In this document: positions 1 through 9,953 of the stretch, piece after piece
How positions within the stretch are numbered: position 1 is the first letter of the stretch
Layout: every line of letters starts with the position of its first letter
Assembly: GCA_963823675.1 (NCBI GenBank)
Contig: CAWGMT010000013.1
Span: forward strand, 62,001-126,000
Source of the DNA: CAWGMT01 sp963823675
GTDB taxonomy: Bacteria; Planctomycetota; Planctomycetia; Isosphaerales; Isosphaeraceae
DNA: 64,000 bases
Reading direction: 5' to 3'
Position numbers and translations under genes: made by a program
The notes under the pieces: generated by a model
The model's database searches: none
What the model saw: only the letters and a program-made list of their open reading frames with translations
What the model was told of the DNA's origin: nothing

Positions 1-198
1 ATCCTCGGTGGCCCGCACGGCGACTCCACCTTGCACGCGGTCCCGCCGCGCAACCTCCTGCTCCCTTGAGAGGACCGCCCGCATGAAAATGCGGGTGCCG
101 TCGTCGAACACGTCGGACACCTTGCCGCCGACAGCCTCGACCTCGTTTACGAAGATCTCCTTGATCTCTCCCGTCGTCAGCCAACCCAGTGTCGTCAT
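1..198 (-). CDS. N-terminal part of an unidentified protein, cut by the window edge
   Basis: Reading leftward from an ATG at 198-196, an open frame runs off the window edge and gives about 66 residues beginning MTTLGWLTTGEIKEIFV. The sequence GGAGATCAGCCC just before the start contains a reasonable Shine-Dalgarno (GGAGA). The visible part is charged (repeated E, D, R) and soluble, with no signal peptide or membrane segment. I do not recognise the family. The gene is divergent from the amidohydrolase that starts at 555. The plus strand over the same bases is also open but has low-complexity Ser/Thr/Arg composition and is judged a shadow. Confidence 0.55.
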   Translation of the reverse strand, partial: MTTLGWLTTGEIKEIFVNEVEAVGGKVSDVFDDGTRIFMRAVLSREQEVARRDRVQGGVAVRATED

Positions 199-554
199 GG
201 GCTGATCTCCTCAATTTCGGGCGATCCGATTGGCCACGCCCGTCTAACGAGATATGACCACGCCGCGCCCGCGCTCCGCGAGTCGGGTGCGCGTGACTGT
301 TGTGTTATTGTAACAAGATGAAGTGAATCCTGACTACTGGCCACTTGAGCCGGGCAGCACTTGAGCCGGGATCGCAAGTCGGTCAGAGGACGCCTAACCC
401 TATCCTGGCCGCCTGACCCAACACTGAAACAGCGACGCGAGCATGCTCGGCGCGCGCGAGCCGGTCTGTTACAAGTATTCACGAACCGTCGATTTGCTCG
501 GTGGTCGGTCGATTCATGCCAACCTACGGTGAAAGCCAAGCCACAGGTGCAACG
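199..554. other. Divergent intergenic region
   Basis: About 350 bases separate two divergent genes and must hold both promoters. I see no convincing -35/-10 pair. The 12-mer ACTTGAGCCGGG occurs twice, about 17 bases apart, near 342-370. A minus-strand open frame across this stretch is antisense to the amidohydrolase and has no recognisable domain. Confidence 0.4.
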
Positions 555-2571
555 ATGATCAGGCATATCGGAATCCTGTTGGTCCCGGTCAGTGACCGGG
601 ATCGGGCGAGAGAATTGATCCATCGCGCCTTTTTGGGTTGGGCGTTGCTGGTGCTGGTGCCCGACTTGGCGTGCCCAGTCTGCGCTGCCCAGGATGCTGA
701 CCTGATCCTTCATCACGGGCGGATCGTCACGGTCGATCGTGCGTTCTCGATTCGTCAGGCCCTGGCCGTCAAGGATGGCCGGATCCTCCGCGTCGGGACC
801 GACGACGAGGTGCTCCCGGCACGCGGGCCGCGCACGACGCTCGTCGATCTCGGCGGCAAGATGGTCCTGCCCGGACTGATCGATTCCCACGTCCACCCGA
901 CCGCCGCCAGCGTCGTCGAATTCGACCGTCCCATCCCGGAGATGGAGTCGATACCGGATGTGCTCGATTACATTCACGAGCGAGCTCGCGCGCTTGGGCC
1001 TGGAAAGTGGGTCATCGTGCGCCAGGTGTTCATCACGCGACTGAAGGAGCAGCGATACCCGACCCGCGATGAGCTGGATCAGGCGGCGCCCCGGAACCCC
1101 GTCCTCTTCGCGACCGGTCCCGATGCCTCGCTGAGCACCCTGGCGCTCCAGGAATGCGGGATCGACAGGAAGTTCCGGGTCGAGGGCCCTGGCAAGGTCG
1201 AACGAGACCCGCGCACCGGCGAGCCGACCGGAATTCTGCGCAACTGTGCGCGTTATATCAAGGCATCGGAATCCGACAAGGTACCCAGCGCGGCGGAGCA
1301 GGACCGCCTGCTCCTGGCGCTTTTCTGCGATTACAACAGCGTCGGAATCACGGCCGTCATCGACCGCGACGCCGCGCCGGACGCGATCGATCGCTATGAG
1401 CGGCTGCACGCGGCCGGTGGCGCTCAATGTTCGCCTGGGCATCTCGCGGCACGTCGAGACGCTGGGGCCGCTGGAAAAGGTCGTCGCCGACATCCACGAA
1501 GTGGCCAAGCACCCGCTGGTTCGCGGCGGGCCGCGGCTGCGGATCATCGGGATCAAGACCTATCTCGATGGAGGCATGCTCACCGGCAGCGCGTATATGC
1601 TCGAGCCCTGGGGCAAGAGCCGGATTTACGCGATCGACGATCCCAACTATCGGGGCGTGCTGTTCATCCCGCCGGAGCGCCTGGTGCCGATCGTGCGGGC
1701 CGCGGTCGAGTCGGGTTTGCAGTTCACCGCGCACAGCGTCGGCGACGGCGCGGTCACGGCCCTGATCGACGCCTATGACGAGGTCAATCGCACAACGCCG
1801 GTCCGCGCGACGCGTCCCTGTGTGACCCATTCCAACTTCATGAGCCGTGAGGCGATCGACAAAGCGGCCCGGCTGGGTGTCGTTGTCGACATCCAGCCGG
1901 CCTGGCTCTACCTCGACACCCGGGCCCTGGCCGCCCAGTTCGGTTACGACCGGCTTCGCTACTTTCAGCCGCTCCAGAGCCTTTTCCAGGCCGGAGTAAT
2001 CGCCGGGGGCGGTTCCGACCACATGCAGAAGATCGGCTCCTTCCGATCGATCAACCCCTACAATCCATTCCTGGCCATGGAAGTCGCGATCACCCGACGC
2101 GCCAAGGGCTACGAGGGCCGGCTTCATCCCGAGGAAGCCTTGACCCGCGCCCAGGCGATCCAGTTCTACACCAAGAACAACGCCCATCTCCTTTTCCTGG
2201 AGGACAAGATCGGCTCGCTCGAGGAGGGCAAGCAGGCCGATTTCATCGTCATCGACCGCGATCTCTTGACCTGTCCCGATGATGAGATCAGAAAGACCCG
2301 CGTGCTGGCCACGTATCTCGATGGCAAGCGCGTGTTTCCGCGGGATCAGGCCCCGGACCGAGCGAATCGCCGGGCGAACCACGGTAACACCGCTTTACAG
2401 CCGGTCATTTCCCGAGATGTTATCACTTGGGAATTCAAGGTCGATAAAGCGAGTTGCTCGCTCGATGCATTCCGGGACGGACCACAAACCGATGGAGCAA
2501 CCATAGGCCAAGATGAAAAGAGGCATTGGCAAATCAGCCAATCTCGATTAGACTGGTTTTCAACTGGTTGA
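555..2571 (+). pseudogene. Exported amidohydrolase (YtcJ-like, amidohydrolase family 3), frameshifted
   Basis: Metal-dependent hydrolase of the YtcJ/amidohydrolase-3 family, substrate unknown. From ATG 555 there is a hydrophobic stretch (FLGWALLVLVPDLACPVCAA) that looks like a signal peptide, then LILHHGRIVTVD, typical of the N-terminal beta-sandwich. Metal-site motifs are visible: IDSHVHP, FTAHSVGDG, CVTHSNF and GGGSDHMQK. Homology changes frame near 1410-1420: the first half reads through RYERLHAAGG and the rest resumes as VALNVRLGISRHVE one base later, so there is a +1 or -2 indel. After the usual C-terminus (ATYLDGKRVF) the frame stays open for about 75 residues of low-information sequence to 2571, so the native stop may be lost. 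The break is either a sequence error or a real lesion. Confidence 0.8.
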
Positions 2572-2590
2572 AATCGGATCAGGAGCGCTT

Positions 2591-2797
2591 ATGGAAAGCA
2601 TTGGTTCGTTCGAGGCGAAAACCCACTTGCCCCAGCTCTTGGAGCGAGCGGCTAAAGGAGAAGAGTTCACCATCACCAAACACGGCAAGCCCGTCGCCAG
2701 GCTTGTGCCACCCCTGGCCGCCAAGTCCGCGCCCGACGTGCGGCTTGCCGTCGAGGCGATGAAGCAATTCCGCAAGGGCGCACGCTCGGCGGTCTGA
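2591..2797 (+). CDS. Phd/YefM-type antitoxin, C-terminus frameshifted
   Basis: Antitoxin of a type II system (prevent-host-death family), 68 residues as read. The N-terminus MESIGSFEAKTHLPQLLERA and the following FTITKHGKPVARLVP are the family hallmark of the DNA-binding Phd fold. It lies about 50 bases upstream of a PIN toxin on the same strand. The frame stops at GARSAV, but shifting by one base after KGAR gives LGGLSIREMIDEGRRF ending at the TGA at 2833-2835, which is the usual toxin-binding tail of this family. One base therefore appears missing near 2788. The ancestral gene probably spanned 2591-2835. Confidence 0.85.
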   Translation: MESIGSFEAKTHLPQLLERAAKGEEFTITKHGKPVARLVPPLAAKSAPDVRLAVEAMKQFRKGARSAV

Positions 2798-2847
2798 GCA
2801 TCCGCGAGATGATCGACGAGGGACGTCGTTTCTGAGGAGAAAATGGC

Positions 2848-3279
2848 ATGGATGCCGCAGATCAATTTGTCTTGGACGGATCGGTGACCATGGTGTGGGG
2901 CTTCGAAGACGAAGCCGACGAATACGCCGAAGCGATTCTGGAACGCATGCCTGACTTACAGGCACACGTCCCCTCTCTCTGGCCGCTGGAAGTAGCCAAT
3001 GCCCTGCTGGTCGGCGAACGCCGCGGCCGCATCACGTCGGCCGAGACGGCACGGTTCGTAGCAATCCTTGGTGCCTTTCCCATTACCGTCGATGACCAGA
3101 CGGTTGCCCATGCCTGGACTGATACCATGCATCTCGCGCGTGCTCATAACCTTTCTTCCTACGACGCTGCTTACCTCGAGCTGGCGATCCGGTTCGGCCT
3201 GCCGCTGGCGGCCCTGGATGGCAGGCTGAAAGCGGCGGCCGGGGCAGTGGGTGTACCGCTCTTCGAAGTGGCATCCTGA
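2848..3279 (+). CDS. VapC-type PIN-domain ribonuclease toxin
   Basis: Toxin partner of the upstream Phd-type antitoxin, 143 residues, the usual length for VapC. PIN-domain acidic residues are in place: FVLDGSVTMVW (first Asp), LWPLEVANALL (Glu), and SSYDAAYLELA with AALDGRL (later acidic residues). Known PIN toxins cleave tRNA or other RNA using Mg2+; the target here cannot be read from sequence. GAGGAGA ends eight bases before ATG 2848 and is a good ribosome site. The ancestral antitoxin stop at 2835 would lie 12 bases upstream, so the two were probably co-translated. Confidence 0.9.
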   Translation: MDAADQFVLDGSVTMVWGFEDEADEYAEAILERMPDLQAHVPSLWPLEVANALLVGERRGRITSAETARFVAILGAFPITVDDQTVAHAWTDTMHLARAHNLSSYDAAYLELAIRFGLPLAALDGRLKAAAGAVGVPLFEVAS

Positions 3280-3466
3280 TCCGGCAACTTATTCTCGCGC
3301 AGTTCCTTTAGTAGGACACCAACTTACTACGTAGCCAAAACGGCCGTCGTTGTGTCACCGGCCTCGACATTCTCTTGGATTCGCATCGGGAAGTGGGTTA
3401 GATTAGAGTTCGGGACCAATCTGCGTTATTCACCTTTCGAGTGTGCGAGGTCGAGCAGCTCAACCT

Positions 3467-5122
3467 ATGAGTGACCGCCAAATTACCGGTCCAACATTGG
3501 AGGTCATTCATGAGGGCCGGATCGAGCGCGTCTGCGAGATCAAGGGGGGCGATCTTCACATCGGCCGGATACCCGGCATGGGCGTCTATCTCGATGATCT
3601 ACGGGTATCTCGCCGGCATGCCCTGATCGAGCGCGATCCTGACGGCACCTGTTACGTGGTCGACTTGAAGAGCAAGTGCTCGACCCAGGTTGACGGCGTG
3701 AAATTGAAGCCATTCCAGCCCGTTCCGCTCCATGACGGCAGCCGGATCAGGATCATCGGCTACGAGCTGGTTTTCCACGACGCCGAGACCGCGGTCCGCG
3801 ATCCCAGTACCAGCGAATCGACGGTGCTCCAGACGCTCGACGATCTGAGCTCGGACTACCTCGCCGGGCGCGCGAGCCAGCCAGCCCTTGCGCTCAAGGC
3901 CATGCTGGAAATCAACCGGTCGCTCGGCGGCCGAGCCGACCTGGATGACGTCCTCGATCGGGCGCTCGACGGCTTGATGGCGGTTTTCCCCGCGGCCGAG
4001 CGCGGCTTCATCCTGATCGTCGAGGTCGAAGGCACTCCTCGAATCCGTGCGATGCGCGACCGCTCCGGCTCAGCCGGCCAGAGGCCGCTCAGCCGGACAA
4101 TTCTGCGCGATGTCCTCGACAAGGGCAAAGCGATCCTGATCGCCGACAGCGTGGCGGACCCGCGATTCCAGCTAGAGGACAGCGTGATTTCCTCGGTCCG
4201 CACCGCCTTGTGCGTGCCGCTCCTGGGGCATGACGACCGGCCGCTGGGCATGATTCAGCTCGACAGTCAAAAGCTCCTGAGCGGCTTCAAGCCCGGCGAT
4301 CTCGACTTGCTCGCCACCTTGACCGTGCCGATCAGCGTCGCGGTCGAGAATTACCGCCTGCTTCAGGAGCACGCGTCCTGGGCGGCGGCCCGCGAAATCC
4401 AGTTGGCCCTTTTGCCCCAGCGCCGGCCGCAAATCGCGGGCTATGCGTTCTGGGAGTGTTACCAGCCCTCGATGGCGGTGGGGGGCGATTTCTACGACTA
4501 CATCGAGATCGAGCCGTCACGGACCTCAGAGAAGCGGGGCACTCGCTGGGGCGTCACCCTGGGCGATGTCGTGGGCAAAGGAATGCCGGCGGCCCTGCTG
4601 GCGGCCAGCGTCTGCCCTGAGGTACACCACCTGGTCGCCAGCGGGGTCAGTCCGGAACAGGTTCTGGGACGCGTCAACCGCCGCGTCTTCGATGCCGGCG
4701 TCGAGGCGATCTTCGTCACGATGATCTTGATCGAGATCGATGCCGATTCCCACTCCATGACCGTCGTCAACGCCGGCCACGCGGCCCCCTTGCTGCGGCG
4801 CTCCGGGGGCGAAGTCGTGCCCATCGCCGAGCAGGGGGCGCGGCTGCCATTGGGGGTCGACCGTCAAACCGTCTACCAGCCTGTCACGATCCCGCTGGCG
4901 CCGGGCGATCTGATCGTCGTCTACACCGACGGCGTCACGGAGGGCTTGGACCGCAGCCGCCGGCCGTTTGGTGAAAAGCGGCTGCGGCAGGCCCTGGCCG
5001 CGGCTTCGCCCCAGGTCGAGCCAGCCGGCGAGTCGCTCCTGGCGTCCATCGTCGAGCACGCTGCAGGCCGCTCCCCCTTCGACGACGTCACCATCGTCTG
5101 CTTCGGAAGGCTTCAGGGTTGA
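3467..5122 (+). CDS. FHA-GAF-PP2C (RsbU/SpoIIE-type) serine phosphatase
   Basis: Signalling phosphatase of about 550 residues, intact. Residues 10-105 form a forkhead-associated domain (GDLHIGRIPGMGVYLDD, then VSRRHALIE), which binds phosphothreonine. A GAF sensor domain follows at about 150-300 (RALDGLMAVFPAAERGFILI to LDLLATLTVPISVAVENYRL). The C-terminal third is a PP2C/SpoIIE phosphatase: AAREIQLALLP, GGDFYDYIEI, TLGDVVGKGMPAALLA, NAGHAAPLL, VVYTDGVTEG and FDDVTIVC, keeping the metal-binding Asp residues. Such proteins usually dephosphorylate an anti-sigma antagonist; no partner is adjacent. ATG 3467 (MSDRQITGP) is preferred to the upstream GTG 3443. The stop overlaps the convergent neighbour by ten bases. 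Confidence 0.9.
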   Translation: MSDRQITGPTLEVIHEGRIERVCEIKGGDLHIGRIPGMGVYLDDLRVSRRHALIERDPDGTCYVVDLKSKCSTQVDGVKLKPFQPVPLHDGSRIRIIGYELVFHDAETAVRDPSTSESTVLQTLDDLSSDYLAGRASQPALALKAMLEINRSLGGRADLDDVLDRALDGLMAVFPAAERGFILIVEVEGTPRIRAMRDRSGSAGQRPLSRTILRDVLDKGKAILIADSVADPRFQLEDSVISSVRTALCVPLLGHDDRPLGMIQLDSQKLLSGFKPGDLDLLATLTVPISVAVENYRLLQEHASWAAAREIQLALLPQRRPQIAGYAFWECYQPSMAVGGDFYDYIEIEPSRTSEKRGTRWGVTLGDVVGKGMPAALLAASVCPEVHHLVASGVSPEQVLGRVNRRVFDAGVEAIFVTMILIEIDADSHSMTVVNAGHAAPLLRRSGGEVVPIAEQGARLPLGVDRQTVYQPVTIPLAPGDLIVVYTDGVTEGLDRSRRPFGEKRLRQALAAASPQVEPAGESLLASIVEHAAGRSPFDDVTIVCFGRLQG

Positions 5123-5796
5123 AGGAGCCGATCCAAGCTTTGGTGCAAAGCTTGCTGGAGTAGGTCGATATTGAAGTAGAACTGGCGCTCCGGCTGATCG
5201 CCCTTGGCTGCCGTCGTCAGCACGTCGAATCGGTGTCCGTTATGCTCGGAAAGGGCCTGTTGCTTGACTCGTAATCCCAGCGATCCCACGACCAGGTATT
5301 CTTCCTCGATGAAGAGGACATTGATCGGCTTTTCGAAGCTCATGCCGGCACCGGGAGCAAACACGGCGCTCGACAGGCCTTCGAGGTATGAGCGATGTTT
5401 TCGGACCTTGTCGCTTTCCCCCATCTTTTCATACAAGGCAACGGCTAACGCTTGGCCGTCGAGCCGCATGAACCGTTCGCGCTCCAGAAGTTTGACGAGC
5501 ATTGCCTCGGCCGCCTTGAGCTTACCCTGCTGGACGTCGTTTCCAACCTGGGCGATTTCGCGCCGCCACTCGAAGTTGTACGGCTTGTAGTGACTCGTCG
5601 CCGCAAACGCGGTGCGCAGCGCCTTCCAGTCCGTCTTGGCGGGGTCTTTCTGAGCCCGAGCCAGAAGCGCTTCAAATTCCTGGTCGGCCGACTTTCGGGC
5701 CGCTTTATCGCCCGTGGGCTTCTGGGCCAATGCGTGGCCGCTCCAGCCAGCGGTCAGAAGGCAAGCGACCGCAACAAAAAGTCGTCGCATGGGCAT
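5113..5796 (-). CDS. Secreted DUF4919-like protein
   Basis: A 227-residue exported protein. The start MPMRRLFVAVACLLTAGW is a signal peptide with likely cleavage after HALAQ. AGGAGGGA sits about six bases before the ATG at 5796, one of the strongest ribosome sites in the window. The mature part has the pattern FEALLARAQKDPAKTDWKAL followed by FAATSHYKPYNFEW, which I associate with the DUF4919 family, and a C-terminal segment NVLFIEEEYLVVGSLGLRV. No enzymatic motif is visible. It converges on the phosphatase gene with a ten-base overlap. Family assignment is from memory of the motif. Confidence 0.75.
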   Translation of the reverse strand: MPMRRLFVAVACLLTAGWSGHALAQKPTGDKAARKSADQEFEALLARAQKDPAKTDWKALRTAFAATSHYKPYNFEWRREIAQVGNDVQQGKLKAAEAMLVKLLERERFMRLDGQALAVALYEKMGESDKVRKHRSYLEGLSSAVFAPGAGMSFEKPINVLFIEEEYLVVGSLGLRVKQQALSEHNGHRFDVLTTAAKGDQPERQFYFNIDLLQQALHQSLDRLLQP

Positions 5797-6042
5797 GTCT
5801 CTTCCCTCCTGAATCAAGGAGTGAAATCCCGCATCGATCTGTGCCGCCAAGGCGATCTCTGGAAAGGTGTCAAGCGGACGATGTGCTTGCAGTTCGCAAT
5901 AATAACCGTCACGGCTGCGCCGGTCCATCGGCCAGGAGTTCCCGCTGCGACGTTTTGTCGGGCGACTCGAGCTTGCGACCGAGCCGACTCCTTCGTGGGC
6001 GTGGCCCTGGAACCCGAGTCGCGGTCCGGCTAACATCCATTC

Positions 6043-9000
6043 ATGCCGATCCTGGAGAGCGCCGGTACGCGACAAGCTGCCCGAATTCTGGGAGGGATTG
6101 CCATCGAACTCGAACAACTCCAGCGCGCCCTCGCAGCCGCGGACCCGGCCGCGATCCTTGTCCCGGCCAGGATTCTTCGCCGGGTGGTCAGGGTTGACCG
6201 CGGGCTCAGGTGGTTGGTGGGCGAGCACCCGACGTCTTACGTGATCGCAGGCGCGGCACTTCAGGCGATTGTCGATGGCACGGAACTGGGCCGGGCACCG
6301 GCCGCGCCGTGGCCGTCGACGGCGCTCCTGATCGCGCAGCCGGAGCCCGAGGAGCTCGCGCAAAAGGATTCGGGCGTCGTCTTGACCGAGGTCTGGCGCC
6401 GGCTTTTCCGCGCCGGGTCGAGCGCGAGCTGGACGCGGCATTCGAATCGGCGAAGATCGAGCCCGCCGGTCTCGCGGCACGAATCGACGCGATCGGGCCG
6501 ACCGAGTTCGAGGAAGCCCGCGCGGTCCTGCGGCAGGATGGTCTGCTGCTGGCCCCGGCCTCCGACCTGGCGGCTTACACCGAATTCGCGGCGGTGTTTC
6601 TCGAGCTGACTTGCTTTGACCCCGCCGCGCGGGCGATCGTGTTCCCGGCGATCGAATCCGCGGTTTCCGTCGAATCGGTGCTGGCAAGGGACCTCGACGG
6701 GCAGGCCCTGCTCGCCGGCACGCGGCCGACGGGCGCGCCTGAGCCTTCGCCTCCGCCCAGCGAAGACGGCGCAGACGGTGAGATCGAAACTCCGGTGGAA
6801 ACAATCGAGGATGACGAGCCTCTCGAGGAGCCGGCCGCGGCGCGGGTCCGCGAAGAGCGCCTGGCTGCGCTGGCCCGGACCGCCGCCGCGCGCGGCAATA
6901 CCGTCCGCGCGGCGATTCTGTGGACGCGGCTGGCAAACCGGGCCGGGCCGGAGGCCGACCAGGCTGCGCGGGCCGCGGCCCGCGCAGCGCTGCGGCAGCT
7001 TGCCGTGCGGCTGCGGAAGGCGCTCTTCGTGCAGAAGGGTGAGGCCAGCCTCTGGGTCGAGGCGCTCATGCCGTTGCTCAAGCTCGCCGCCAGCGGGTTC
7101 TGGTCGCCCGAGCGGCGGTTGCTCTACGACCTGCAAAGTGTCTGCATCGACCACGAGCGCGAGGTCTTCCGCCTCGAGCCGGTTCGCTGGTTGCTGTCAA
7201 TGGGCCGGCGGCCGCTCAAACACCCGCTGCCGCACCTGCGCGAAGTCGTCATGTCCAAACACCTCCGGTCCGCCGCGAAATGGCTGCACAGGGTGCGGCT
7301 GCCACGCGACAGCTCGGGTGCGGCTCGAGGGACTGCTCGGCCCTGCCGTCAACCGCGCCGAGGAGGCCCTGCGCGGGCGGTTCCGGCCCTGGGTCGATTC
7401 CACGCTCGAATCGGAATGGGCCCGCCCTGGCAACCTGCCCGAGCGCGTCGCCTACCGCAAGCTCGTCGAGGAGATGCTCGACCCCATCGTCGCCCGCGGC
7501 TTCACGACGCTCGGCGACCTACGCGACGCCGCATCGCGGGGAAACCTGAAACTGAGCGACTTGAGCGGCCCGGCTGAGTTCTTCCGCGGAGACCGACTGC
7601 TCCAGGCCGACCGTGCCCTGGGGGAAGTGGTCGACGGCGTCCACCGTAGCGGAGAAATCTACCTGCGCTGGCTACAGCGCTTCAGCGCTCTGGCGTTCGG
7701 CACCCGTCTCGGCCGCGTTCTCACGCGTTATCTCGCGCTCCCGTACGGCGGGTCGTTCGTGCTCTTGAAGGGTTTCGAGGAAATCAACGACGTGCTGCTC
7801 GCTCGCGTTACCGGGGCTCATCTCCACCTGGTCAACCCCGCGAGCGTTCTCTTGTTCGGCACGATCGCGCTGGGATTGATCAACCACGCGCAGTTCCGCC
7901 GCGGGTTCCTGACCACAGCAAGAGTTGCTCGGACAGGTCTTGCGGGTCGCGTTCTGGGAAATCCCCGCGCGCCTGATCAACGAGCCGCTGGTACGGCGGC
8001 TGCTCGATAGCGCGGTGGCGATCTCGGCCTGGCGGTACTTGCGATCAAGCCCGGGCTCGTGACCGCCGGGCTCTGGGCACTCGCGCGGGTGGCCGGGTTC
8101 GGGCCAACCGCCGCGAACGCGCTGGGCCTGGCGACGTTCCTGGCCGCGTCGTTCGTCTTCAACACCCGCGCCGGGGCGATGCTCGAAGAACTGGCCGTCG
8201 ACCGGGATTTCGCATGCCTGGCACAGCCTGATCTTCGAGGTGATCCCCGGTCTCTTCCGGATCATCATGTCGGCGTTGGCCGCGCGCTCGAATGGGTCGA
8301 GAAGCTGATCTACGCCGGTGACGAATGGCTTCGGTTCCGCGAAGGACAATCGCCGGGTACTGCTCGCGGCCAAGGCCGTGCTGGCGCCGGTCTGGGGCGT
8401 CGTGGCCTACGCCGTTCGGGTTTATCTGACCCTGCTGGTCGAGCCGCAGATCAACCCGATCAAGCACTTTCCGGTGGTGACGGTCGCGGCCAAGCTCATG
8501 CTCCCGTTTGCCCTGACGCTTGACCGGCGTCGTCGCCGCGCCGCTTGACAGCCATTTCTGGGCGTCGTGATCGCCAAGTCGATCGCGGCGACGACCGTGC
8601 TTCTTCTTTCCCGGTTTTTTTGGGTTTCTGGTCTGGGAGCTGCGTGCGAACTGGCGGCTCTATGAAGCGAACCGGCCCGAGTCGCTCGGGCCGCACTGGC
8701 GGTCGGGAGCCACGGCGAGACGGTCGTCCGGTTTCTCCGACCGGTTTCCACTCGGGCACCGTACCGAAGCGGTTCGCCGCTGGCGGCGGACGAGGCAGGC
8801 AGGCAGGGAACAGGCAGCGCTCAAGCAACGCGAAGCGCTACACCACGTCCAGGAGGCAGTCCGCACGCTCGTCGAGCGCGAGTTCGCCGCACTCTTGCGC
8901 GAGAGCCGATCGCTGCACGACTGGTCGATCGAGCCCGGATCGATCCGCCTCGCCACCAACCGCATCCGGATCGAGCTTCTGGCCGCCGCTCGCGACCGGC

Positions 9001-9384
9001 CCAGCCTCTGGATCGACCTGGAGGAACGGTCGGGGGCCCTCGCGGCCCGCATTGCGCGGCCGGGCTGGCTCGAGAGCGTAAATGGAGGCGCAGTTGCTCA
9101 CCCTGGCCGACGCAATCGCCGGCCTTTACAAGCTGAGCGGGGTCAAAGTGGTGCGCACCCTTGGCGAACGCGTCTGGGCGTCGCTGGGCGAATCCGACAC
9201 CGCCGGTGACGCGAAGATCTGCCCGGGCTCCGTCGACTTCACCGCCGTCGTGATCCCATGGCCGGCCTGGGTCGCGGCGTGGGAGGGTGATGCGCCGCGA
9301 GTTCCCGACGCGGGCGGCCCCGCCTGGCGAGCCGGGGTTCTTCCGGGGCTCGTGCCTCCGCCCGACCGGCGCGAGCCAGGCTGA
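6043..9384 (+). pseudogene. Large unidentified membrane protein, broken into many frames
   Basis: One ancestral gene of roughly 1,100 codons appears to run through this stretch in successive frames. It begins MPILESAGTRQAARILGG and moves through AAARGNTVRAAILWTRLAN, KHLRSAAKWLHRVRLP, FVLLKGFEEINDVLLARVTG, LVTAGLWALARVAGFG, RALEWVEKLIYAGDEWLRF, KAVLAPVWGVVAYAVR, VEPQINPIKHFPVV and EREFAALLRESRSLHDW, ending near QLLTLADAIAGLYKLSG. Several hydrophobic segments in the second half (about 7740-8640) suggest a multi-pass membrane region. I count about ten frame changes, near 6400, 7310, 7940, 8030, 8205, 8270, 8340, 8530, 8650 and 9075. The family is not recognised. The coding signal is clear in each piece, so this is one gene with many indels rather than many small genes. 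Confidence 0.6.
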
Positions 9385-9390
9385 GCCTGG

Positions 9391-9469
9391 CGCAGCGGCG
9401 CTCAGGGAGTGGTTTCGCTATTGACGACCGGCTAGAGCGCGGAGATCTACCGATCCCGAGTAGGGCTGG
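9391..9469. repeat. Degenerate copy of the Pfa-synthase gene 3' end (copy 1)
   Basis: About 80 bases match the first bases of the synthase gene end at 12961-13030, including ATTGACGACCGGCT and GCGCGGAGAT. The tail GATCCCGAGTAGGGCTGG matches the 11327-11646 copy better than the intact gene. It is too short and mutated to encode anything. It lies 3.5 kb beyond the stop of the synthase gene. Confidence 0.7.
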
Positions 9470-9544
9470 CCGTGACTTCCGCTGCCTGGCTTTCGGCTTC
9501 GCGGCGGCCGAAACGTCGTGTAGAATGACAGAGTGCCGGCTCCT

Positions 9545-9817
9545 TCAAAGCGTGACCGCGCTGGCCAGTTCGTCGAGCGGGATTTCCAGCTCACGGGCGA
9601 TCCGGACGGCGATCGATAGGCTCGGTTCGCGCTGGTCCTGCTCGAGATAGGAGAGGTGGGCCTGGGCCACGTGGGCGCGGGCCGCCAGGTCGGCCTGGGT
9701 CAGTCCGCGGGCCTCGCGCGCGGCGCGGATCTTCTGGCCGAGCGTCGTGGCGCCCTGCGCCGCGGCCAGGTGCCGGCGCTTCTCGGCCAGGAACCGGCGG
9801 CATTCGAAAGACCTTGA
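9545..9817 (-). CDS. XRE/Cro-type helix-turn-helix regulator without a clear start codon
   Basis: Reading leftward to a TGA at 9547-9545, an open frame of up to 90 codons encodes a classic XRE helix-turn-helix: LGQKIRAAREARGLTQADLA, then RAHVAQAHLSYLEQD, REPSLSIAVRIARELEIPLD and ELASAVTL. The frame opens after a TAA at 9820-9818, but no ATG, GTG or TTG precedes the domain in frame. The native start was therefore lost by point mutation (an ACG-ACG pair sits where MTLGQKI would be expected) or by a frameshift upstream. Probably a small DNA-binding repressor. No toxin partner is visible on either side. Confidence 0.6.
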   Translation of the reverse strand, partial: SRSFECRRFLAEKRRHLAAAQGATTLGQKIRAAREARGLTQADLAARAHVAQAHLSYLEQDQREPSLSIAVRIARELEIPLDELASAVTL

Positions 9818-9953
9818 TTAGGGACTTACGTCAGATCTGGAGTGTAGCGGGTGATCTAGTATCCACGATTGACGCCTTCGATTGGCCTCTCTTTCGCCGA
9901 TTTGTTGTCGGAACGGAGCGGGACGGCCAGAAAGACGGGATCGGAGCGCTGCC

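Noticed and set aside
195..1556. 453-codon open frame on the minus strand
   Set aside because: It is antisense to the amidohydrolase over most of its length, is Arg-rich and shows no domain. It is a GC-rich shadow.
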